A stretch of 64,000 nucleotides of DNA from positions 9,881,001 through 9,945,000 of the forward strand of contig BRKX01000007.1 in the NCBI GenBank assembly GCA_026008535.1, written 5' to 3'. The position numbers and the translations under genes were made by a program. The notes beneath the pieces were generated by a model. The model was given only the letters and a program-made list of their open reading frames with translations. It was not told where the DNA came from and ran no database searches. The number at the start of each line of letters is the position of its first letter. Positions within the stretch are counted from its first letter, which is position 1. Source of the DNA: Perilla frutescens (lineage: Eukaryota; Streptophyta; Magnoliopsida; Lamiales; Lamiaceae). Of the stretch, positions 56,426 through 64,000 are shown piece by piece.

Positions 56426-59400
56426 TGTAACATCCCAGATTTTCAGACTTCATTTAGAAAATTAAAGAAATTAATTAGAGCCTAGTTAAAGATGTTTTGG
56501 CCCTAAACTGCGATTTTAGGAGTTATTTTTCGTAAAATCGTCTTTTCGAAAATTTTGATTCCAGCTTAGTTGCAGCCAATTTTGGTCACGTTTGGAAGGT
56601 GCTGACCCAGGGAGCAGGCCGGTGCTTTCGGATTTCAAATTTGTAGTCGTTTGAGTTCCCGGTGATTTAAAACACGTTTAAAGAAGTTATGAATAGTGTT
56701 TTTCCGTAGGAGCGTGATCGTTAGAAATTTGCGAAATCTCGTGTGTTGGCCCGAACCTGTTTTTTCAAGCCTATCCTATAGGAAATTTCTCAAGGAATCC
56801 ATTGGCATTCCTGGATTTTCATTCTGAGATCAATTGAACGCTCGGGAATTTTATTTGTCCCTTGTGTGGAATAGTAACTTTATTTTTGAAAAGAGAATCT
56901 TTTCTCGTTTTCCTTCAAGATGACTCATTTTTTATCCCGAGTCAAGTTGGTTTAATAGTACTCGAGCCAACGAATCTCTCGGTATTTTCAGATTTCATGA
57001 ACGAAGTCATTTGGACCTCGACATCGAATAAAGCGCCTTTTAACCGAACCTGATATTTTTAAAGCAGTATTGCTGCACTGCAGAAGCTTCTCGAGGAAGC
57101 CAAAAATTTGGCTATAAATAGGGGAGCACCCCTCCCTCATTTCTCGCTCATTCACTTCTTCCGCCCCATTTCTTGAGAGAGAGATTGAGGAGCCCTCTTC
57201 GTGAGGGCACCTCACAGTTGAGAGAGAGAGCGGAGCAGGAGGCGCGCGGGCGCGCAAGGGAGCACCCAGGCGCAAGGGGGCGCCGCGGGGTAGGGAGGGC
57301 GCCGGCGCGCACCCCCCCCCCCACCGCGGTGCTTGGGGCCGCCGGCGCGCACAGGGCCGCTGCGGCACTTGGGAGCGCGGGCTGGTTCGGCAGCTTCGGC
57401 ACGTTTTCGTGCAGAGGCCATAACTTTCACCTCGGTTGGAACCACGAGGCCCATGAGTACTCAAATCGAAGCTCTTTCGAAGATCTACGATTTAACAGTC
57501 GCCAATCGTCCGGAATCGTGATCGTTCGAGTCATATTTTCCATCCCCTTTTGCGGTAATTTCAGTTGTCTTAATCCTTTTAATTCTAATGTTTTAAGTTA
57601 TAGTTAAGGATCGAGGGTTTCAATATCTTTTTGATGTCTTATTAGGAGCTCGAATAAGGTTTCAAGTCATTGATCGACTTTCCTAAGAGGAGGTGAACCC
57701 CAAGGAGGCCCGAGGAAGGATTTTCAGCTCGTTGCTTCGTCTACGTGCTCGAGATGCTCGTCATAGAGGTGGGTGGTTCTAACGCAAGTATAAGGTTTGA
57801 GCTATTAAGCTCTAGAAGCATGATAGGGCAAGATGAATATCCAATTAAAATATTTTATGCTCTGCCTGATTAGTCTCTGTACAAGGAAATGACATGAAAA
57901 GAAAGGAAGGAAGGAAGTTATATGCATGATATTGTTAAATTGTGATTTGAGTTTGATAAAGTAAAGGAAATTATTTTGAATTAAGTGAGCTCTCAAGTAT
58001 GTTTAGATATGCTAGAATTGTTTAAATACAATTGATGCTAGCATGTGATCTAGAATTGCTTTTAGTTGCAATCTATACTTATGCCCATTCATTTTCTAGT
58101 ATTTGGTTATTGGGTTTTGCTAAGCTTAATTAGCTAAGGATATGCCATAATTGTTTATATACAATTGATACTAGCATGAGATGTTTAGAATTGCTTTATT
58201 TGCAATCGATATTTATCCGCGTTCATTCCTCGTATTGGAATGTTGGATTTTGTTAAAGCTTATGTAGCTAAGTATTGCCTTTTAGGGTAAGTTATAAATC
58301 CCTTATAGGCCGAGATCATGATCAATTAAAGGATTAGCCTTAGACGATTGCTCTAGGCTTGGTATTGCTAGCTAAGTTAAGTAAGTAAGGAAGGTTAAGG
58401 AAGGAAGGTTAATGTTAAGTGAGGAAGTTTAAGGTTATGTAAAGAAGGAATTTAAGGAAGGATATAGCTTCTGTTGTAAGCAGGTTATCGAGCTCAAAGA
58501 ACAATTTATTTGCATTATCATGCAGTGACCTTCGAGTCACCGAGTTGAACATTTGAAAGTAAAGGGAGTCATTGCTGGGTAATCCCCTCACATACTCAGA
58601 AGGATACTTGAGGTAACCCCTCTCTTATCCCAAGGCATGCCTCAGGGTACAGTAGACAACAGGTTTGAGCCAGGAAAGGCGCCAAGAAAGGAAGTAAAAG
58701 GTTTTGCGGGTATGGAGAGGGCTTTCGTGTTTTGCTCTCCATATGCCGCCAGTTTATAATTAGATATTCCAAAGTTTATTAAAGAGTTTTCTCATAAAAC
58801 CCCACTGAGTACATTAGTGCTCACACCCTCTTTTTCAAATATTTTCAGGTTGAGATGCTGAGGCCGATGATGTGCTGGTGGTGGGGTTGTCTGAGGTTTC
58901 AAGTTTGTTGCTCTATATAGTTACATAATTTTCTTTCGCTATGTTTCTACTAAGTACTCTGATGATAGTATTTAGTCTTGATATATGTAACTTGATTCTT
59001 GATAATAGCATGCCTTAATTGCTATGATTCGTGTTATCAATAAAGTTTTGAGAATTAGAAGCATGCTCTTTTGACATCCCAGTTATTCCTTTATTAAATC
59101 CAAGTTAATTGAAGAGTTACACTAGTTGAGCATATTGGTATCTATTCAGTTTCAGTCGACCTATGAATGGGTCTTGCATGCTTGTTGTTGTTATTTGCCT
59201 ATGAATGGGACAATAAGATATATTTGACTCCGACCTATTTATGGGTCTTAGTTGATGTGACCTATAATGAGGTCTTGTTCATTTGAAGAGTCAAATTCCT
59301 ATCTGTTTGTCTTTGGATTATGTTTAAATTTCGGTTGGCCTATGATTTAGCATTCCTTTAACTTCATTGAATCCTTTGACCCATTTGATTCGTTGAAAAC

Positions 59401-59550
59401 TTAAGTTCTTCCTAATCATAAAGTTAAGTTGCCTAAGTTTTTGAGGCGCTAACTTAGTTTAATTTTAAAAACACCCCCTTAGATTTCTAATTTTTCATGC
59501 TATTTTACGCACAACAACCTCGTCCCCATCCTCGGGACCGGGCTGTTACA
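56426..59550 (+). repeat. 3' LTR of the LARD-like element (complete)
   Basis: 3125 bases from TGTAACATCCCAG to GGGCTGTTACA. It retains the 734 bases (56741-57474) lost in the 5' LTR. The array of small inverted repeats is at about 59157-59350. Confidence 0.92.
57112..57124 (+). promoter_or_regulatory. TATA box of the 3' LTR with CpG-rich leader downstream
   Basis: CTATAAATAGGGG is followed within 120 bases by a very CpG-rich stretch (57236-57365, words GGCGCGC, GCCGGCGCGC) and a C12 run. The related solo LTR has the same TATA and a CG-rich leader at 49200-49350. Confidence 0.75.
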
Positions 59551-60258
59551 CTATGCCAATATGAAAGATGCCCAGTCAGCCTTGTATCCAAAGTATAAGA
59601 TGGCCGACAGGTGAGCGTTGTTGTCAGTGAACTGTGCATTGGTGATGCCTCCAAGAAGGATATGTATCACAATATTCAGGATTTAGACGATAGCTGGGTA
59701 GAGACTGTCTTTCAAATTATTTGACATGTCTTGATGATTGATATGAGGAAGCGTCCAGCTATCCCAAAGCACCATCTTGTGGGGAAGCGCGGGTTCATGC
59801 ACCTGTAGGCCTTCGCCAGGGAGCTAAAACAGTGTCATCAACGTATCTTTGTTGATAATGATGAGCTGATTATGGACAACAGATGTGATGTTGTCTCCGT
59901 TTATCTCTACATTGTAGTAGAATTCAGCTACATGCGAGAGATATCTTTTGTTGGGCTTCGTTTGTACAAATGATAGCAGCCCACATGTCTTAAGTGACTT
60001 GAAGATCATGTTGGTCTCCTCAGCACCTGTGCGAGCTTGAAGAAGTTCTAGGTCAAGATACTTATCCTTTCTTAGCTTCTTTAGAAGAAGCTGTGTGTTC
60101 ATCATATGGAAAGGATGAGCCATGTCTGTGATGATAAACGATGTTAGAAAGAGATGAGACTGGATAAGTATGAGAGAAGATAAGGAGAAGGAATGTGTTG
60201 AGAATGAGTGATGCATTCCATCTTCTCCAGTGCTTATAAAGTAGTATTTTACATGCAA
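59551..60258 (-). pseudogene. Element D ORF, N-terminal part (plant transposon protein / env-like)
   Basis: The likely start is ATG at 60123 (MAHPFHMM, G at -3 and G after the ATG); the open frame reaches 60258. Words FVQTKPNKRYLSHVAEFYYN and ITSVVHNQLIIINKDTLMTL, then LPGEGLQVHEP, resemble the 'putative plant transposon protein' domain that occurs in env-like or extra ORFs of plant retroelements. The resemblance is from memory of the family pattern. Stops occur at 59824, about 59690 and at the LARD junction, where the frame ends in LYFGYKADWASFILA. The ORF resumes at 47686. Confidence 0.5.
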
Positions 60259-60809
60259 TTAACCATAGCAATCGAGTGCCTCTGGCTGATCAGCTATGTG
60301 ATTTGATAGAAAATCAGCTGAATAAATGATGCATGCATCTCAGCCGTCCATCTGGACTTTCACTTTTTGATCAAGCGGCTATCTGAGGGTTTTGAAAATC
60401 TGGGTAGTTGCCATAAATAGCAAAATATTTGCCATAAGATTTGCTATTTATATCCCTCAGAAAGTCGTCTCTTTCTACTTTAATGCAAGGCATAGAGACT
60501 TTAATGGCAACTCAGATGAATAGTGAGCTTATTTTAAAATGATAACGGTACTATTCAAAAATAAGCTTGAGGAATAGATATGAGAGAAGCTTATCGAGGA
60601 GAAGTGGTCATGCAGCTATTGGGAGATTGAGCTCTGGGCGTCAGTTTTCTGTTGAACTGATGATATCGCATTTAAACTTATTTGATCAGTTTTGTTGATC
60701 AGCTGCTGATTGACTCGTTCATCACTTTTCTCTTCTTGAGCAGTCGCACTGGACTAGCTTCTCTGCTTTCTCTAGAGCTGTTTGACCTTTTTCTTTTGGA
60801 AGCCGAGCT
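60259..60809 (-). other. Upstream region of the element D ORF
   Basis: No ORF. Contains a perfect 12-bp inverted repeat, ATAAATAGCAAA (60413-60424) and TTTGCTATTTAT (60440-60451); on the minus strand one arm gives a TATA-like ATATAAATAGC about 320 bases before the ATG. It may be an internal promoter (inference). Confidence 0.4.
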
Positions 60810-61017
60810 TCAGATGTTCCTTGAAGGATCAGTTCTGGCTGCATTCTCAACCTGCTGAAGTTGCTTAAGAGCAACTGCGGAGTTGGTCAGCTTCAAGGTG
60901 CTCAGCTCTGGAGTTCCTCTTATGGATGGGCTGGACTGATTGAGAATCAGTCGTGCAGCCCTTGAGATTGACTTGATAAGAGGAGTAACATAGCTTTGGG
61001 ACATCAGAGCTGGTGAC
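60810..61017 (-). pseudogene. C-terminal end of an unidentified element D ORF
   Basis: Open from the copia C junction to a stop at 60810, with words PLIKSISRAARLILNQSSPS and ALKQLQQVENAAR; the second looks helical. The upstream part is outside the window beyond copia C. No family recognised. Confidence 0.35.
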
Positions 61018-62458
61018 TGTTGGGGTTTTTTCGAATTGAACCACCGCAGGATCTAATTGGATGTTCATTAATCCTAATGTCATATATATCATAATTTTAT
61101 GTATCACACATGTTTTAATTAACCGTGTCCAATTAAACATGCGTAACCGGTTTTCGATTCTACTAAAGCGGAAATATAGAATACTGAAAAATGACTTACA
61201 AATTAAACGACGGGTTGAGGACAAGATTAAAGGTCTAATATTGCTGTTGTATGAATGATAATAGGTGCCCCTTGATGGTATTCCACTCCTTGATCTTTTG
61301 TTGTATTCCCGGACTGAATCTAGTTTTAGGGTGGGCTGAAATCTACTAGATCGGTATGGAATCTGTGGAGATCAAGAGAACACGAGAGGGCTGATATTTT
61401 ATTATCTAAATTTCGTGCCTCCACCCTCTTATTTATAAGGGGGTGGACAAAATTTAGTGTCCCAGTTGGACTAGAATTCTATCTCTATCTCAATTCTTTT
61501 TCTATCTCTTGTTCTATCTCCAATCCAATTCAGTCTCTTTTTGGGCTTCAACAGGGATCTGGAAGAATATTAAATTGGACCATTAATTTATTTAATATCC
61601 AATATCCAATAAACTTAGGATATAATTAAATAAATTAAGTATTATTTTTATTCCACTAAAGAAATAATACTGACCTACCAATTTAATACATATTTCTAAA
61701 TATGCTTTCTCCTTTAGTCCAGCCATTCCCCGTGTTTAAGATATAATGCCCATTAATTAATTATGTAAGCTTCTGACAACTATAATTAATTAATATCTTT
61801 TCCTTGAGTAGTACCACACAAGCTTTCCTCATGTACGGAATAAATTCCATCTGCAGGGTTTCAGCATGAACTTGCATTTCCTCAAGGGGACACCATCAAC
61901 CTGGCGCACCAGGACACGATGCCCCTACATATTGCACGACCCATCATAAGTGCAAGTGTCACAACCCAAGATATCGAGATAATTGACTCTATGAAAGAAT
62001 CTCACCCTTTGATAAGTCAAAGCTGCAATCACTACACGTATATGTCCGCCAACATATAGGGGTTAAGAACCCGAACTTTGTGGATTCTTATTCTCTCATT
62101 TAAGGTCAGAATAGAGAATAGAATCCTAAGTAGATCCTCCTGAATACACTTTCCCGTGTACTAGAATAATCAGTTAGTCAAGATAAACTAACTATCAGAT
62201 TATTCTACGGCATACCAATGGCAGGTTCAGTGCCATCTAAACCGTGAGCCTTCTAACACGATACAAGGAACCAATGATATGATCTATCCGTATATTTACC
62301 CACACCATATCATCTACAATGTAATGTAGTGAACAAGCAAGTAAATATAATAATTTAAATGCAAACAGTGACTGCAATTATAACCATTCTATATCATCAA
62401 ATAAACCATCATCAATAATGTATACAAAAGACAAGTCTTCTAGTATACAAAACCAACA
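61018..62458 (-). repeat. 3' LTR of copia C
   Basis: 1441 bases, TGTTGGGG to ACCAACA on the plus strand, the reverse complement of the copia B LTR. It includes the segment deleted from 39203-40516. The TATA inverted repeat is at 61421-61446. The polypurine tract (AGTGGGAGAT on minus) lies at 62459-62468. Confidence 0.93.
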
Positions 62459-62499
62459 ATCTCCCACTTATACTTGAAGCATGTCTTTCAATATAAAAC

Positions 62500-63262
62500 A
62501 AAATGGCTAACTCTCCAACTCTAACTAAAATCTCAAACGGCAACCCCGGGTCTGCATCTCACTCCCATTTTCTCCACGTGACAATTGAAGGTGTTAGCTG
62601 GAAGGCTCTTCATGAATGGATTAGCCAAATTGTCCTCAGATGCAATCTTGACCACTGCCACATCTCCTCTCTTAACGATTTTCTCATATAAGATGGTACT
62701 TTCTCTCTATGTGTTTACTGGCCTTATGGGCTCTGAGTTCCTTCAAATTTGCCACTGCACCCGAGTTATTACAATATACCGTGATACTCTTAGGTAAATC
62801 AGGTACCGCGCTCAAGTCCAACAATAAGCTCTTGAGCCAGATGGCCTCTTTTGCAGCCTCAGAGGCAGCTACATATTCGGCCTCCATGGTGGAATCTGCA
62901 ATGCATTTCTGCTTTATGCTCCTCCATGCAATGGCTCCGCCTCCCAAGGTAAACGCATAGCCTGAGGTAGATTTACTCTGATCTTTATCGGATTGAAAAT
63001 CTGAGTCCGTGTAACCCAAAGGCACTAGACTATCAGAGCGGTATATCAGCATATAATCTCGAGTCCTTTTCAGGTACTTGAGTATATTCTTAACCGCAGT
63101 CCAGTGACCTTGTCCAGGGTTAGACTGATATGTACTTACCATGCCGACTGCATAGCATATATCAGGTCTAGTGCATAGCATAGCATACATAAGGCTTCCC
63201 ACAACCGAAGCATAGGGAACGCCCTTCATCTCATCTATCTCAGCCTGTGTATGGGGACACAT
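62500..63262 (-). pseudogene. RNase H of copia C
   Basis: Open from 63262 to a TGA at 62684-62686, then continuing to about 62520 in the same frame. Contains CPHTQAEIDEMKGVPYASVVGS, GYTDSDFQSDKDQSKSTSGYAF and KQKCIADSTMEAEY. The TGA stands where copia B has CGA (38975-38977). The 4 bases deleted in copia B are present here. Confidence 0.9.
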
Positions 63263-63359
63263 CTCCTTGGATAGATGAATTCCATGCCTGAAAGGTATAA
63301 AACATTTTTTTGGAATCCTACATGTTAAACCTAGCTAGCATCGTGTCGATATATGTCGC

Positions 63360-64000
63360 CTAGGATAAGCACAACATCTTTTTCTGGCGATCTCGAATTA
63401 TCTTGATGCCAAGGACGTGTCCGGCTTCTCCTAGATCTTTCATATCGAACTGCTTGGACAACCATACCCTTATGTTAGATAATACTTTCTTACTGTTTCT
63501 AATAAGTAAGATATCATCAACATATAGCACGAGGAAAGCCACCACGTTTCTGTCACTCTTCTTGTACACACAGCTCTCATCCGGATATTGCACGAATCCA
63601 TATGACTGGATAACCTCGTTAAACCGGATTTTCCAAGACCTTGACGCCTGCTTAAGTCCATAAATGGATCTCTTAAGTTTACACACTAAGTGCTCTTGGC
63701 CTTTAGCAATGAAACCCTCTGGTAGCTTCATGTGGATGTTTTCCTCAGGACTTCCATTCAGGAAAGCTGTCTTGACATCCATCTGCCAAATCTCATAATC
63801 CAAATGAGTGGTTATAGACAAGAGAATCCGGATTGACTTAAGCATGGCTACCGGCGAAAAGGTTTTCTCATAATCGATCCCTTCTTTCTGAGTGTACTCT
63901 TTCGCCACCAATCTTACCTTGAAGGTTTCAACCTTCCCGTCAGCTCCTCTCTTGCGTTTGTAGACCCACTTACACCTAATGGGTTTTACCCCATCTTGTG
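63360..64000 (-). pseudogene. Reverse transcriptase of copia C (N-terminus beyond the window)
   Basis: From the window edge to a TAG at 63360-63362: KEYTQKEGIDYEKTFSP, QMDVKTAFLNGSPEENIHMK, SIYGLKQASRSWK, the YVDD box (VLYVDDILLIRN) near 63510, and FDMKDLGEAGHVLGI. Copia B has CAG (38304-38306) at the position of this stop. The first bases at 64000 already encode KPIGCKWVYK-type RT sequence. Between 63262 and 63360 the frame is also shifted. Confidence 0.92.

Larger units (their letters stand above)
47687..59550 (+). mobile_element. LARD-like retrotransposon with Del/Tekay-like LTRs, nested in element D
   Basis: LTRs 47687-53694 (containing a solo LTR) and 56426-59550. The primer-binding site TGGTATCAGAGT follows the first LTR, and AATTTCGGGATGAAATTTT then TTAAGAGGTGTAGTC precedes the second, the usual 3' end of Del/Tekay chromoviruses. 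The interior is 2.7 kb without gag-pol motifs. Long LTRs plus a non-coding interior define a LARD (large retrotransposon derivative). The flanks GATGC and TATGC are similar but offset by one base from the TG/CA ends, so the duplication is only probable. It splits the element D ORF. Confidence 0.85.
61018..64000 (-). mobile_element. Ty1/copia retrotransposon C, second copy of the copia B family, cut by the window end
   Basis: The complete 3' LTR, polypurine tract, RNase H and most of RT are present; the remainder lies beyond 64000. Sequence and order mirror copia B in the opposite orientation. It is inserted in element D after GTGAC (61013-61017); the second duplication is out of view. Breaks differ from those of copia B. 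Confidence 0.93.

Noticed and set aside
57173..57607. 144-residue ORF with R/A/G/P-rich N-terminus in the CpG-rich LTR leader
   Set aside because: It lies inside an LTR just after the TATA box, its opposite strand is equally open, and the composition follows the CpG island. The related solo LTR does not preserve it.

Overview
This is a gene-poor stretch of a plant nuclear genome, almost certainly a eudicot. It is AT-rich and has no bacterial gene organisation. Nearly all of it is LTR retrotransposons of plant lineages (Athila-like and Del/Tekay-like Ty3/gypsy, and Ty1/copia) nested in one another, with plant DNA transposons (CACTA, hAT-like, Emigrant/Lemi1-like) between them. I see no intact host gene. 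The only host-like coding material is a decayed, partly duplicated exon set at 26990-28301, of unknown identity. No rRNA, tRNA or CRISPR was seen.

Layout. 1-14463: an Athila-like Ty3/gypsy element on + (gag, protease, RT, RNase H, integrase, env-like ORF), all broken by stops; its 5' LTR is cut by the window start and a 1.1 kb hAT-like element sits in its 3' spacer. 14464-16066: 3' half of a CACTA element with a spliced but broken ORF. 16067-16590: decayed LTR remnant. 16975-17119: small MITE with a perfect 8-bp target duplication. 17482-23248: complete Ty1/copia element on - with 158-bp LTRs and duplication AGTAC. 23579-25139: solo Athila-type LTR with duplication GCATC. 25601-26420: Emigrant/Lemi1-like element at a TA. 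26990-28301: tandemly duplicated gene fragment.

28302-44094: a second Athila-like element on -, inserted in that gene fragment. It keeps gag and protease but has lost RT, RNase H and integrase. A 9 kb Ty1/copia element (31573-40516, +, duplication TTCTC) interrupts its protease. 44117-44275 is a scrap of the first Athila family's LTR. From 44299 past 61017 lies a further minus-strand LTR element ('element D') carrying an env-like or plant-transposon-protein ORF. That ORF is split by a Del/Tekay-like element (47687-59550) with 3.1 kb LTRs and a 2.7 kb interior without recognisable gag-pol, a LARD-type structure. One of its LTRs contains a 3.6 kb solo LTR of a related family (duplication TTTAT). 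61018-64000 is the 3' part of a second copy of the copia family at 31573, in the opposite orientation.

The nesting gives an insertion order: gene fragment, then Athila-2, then copia-B; and element D, then the LARD-like element, then the solo LTR, with copia-C also after D. The elements are not cooperating genes; they depended on partners elsewhere. The most unusual points are the gag/protease-only Athila derivative, the LARD whose upstream LTR has lost its promoter, reciprocal C-to-T nonsense changes in the two copia copies, hairpins paired with polypurine tracts in both Athila elements, and an array of small inverted repeats in the Del/Tekay-like LTRs.
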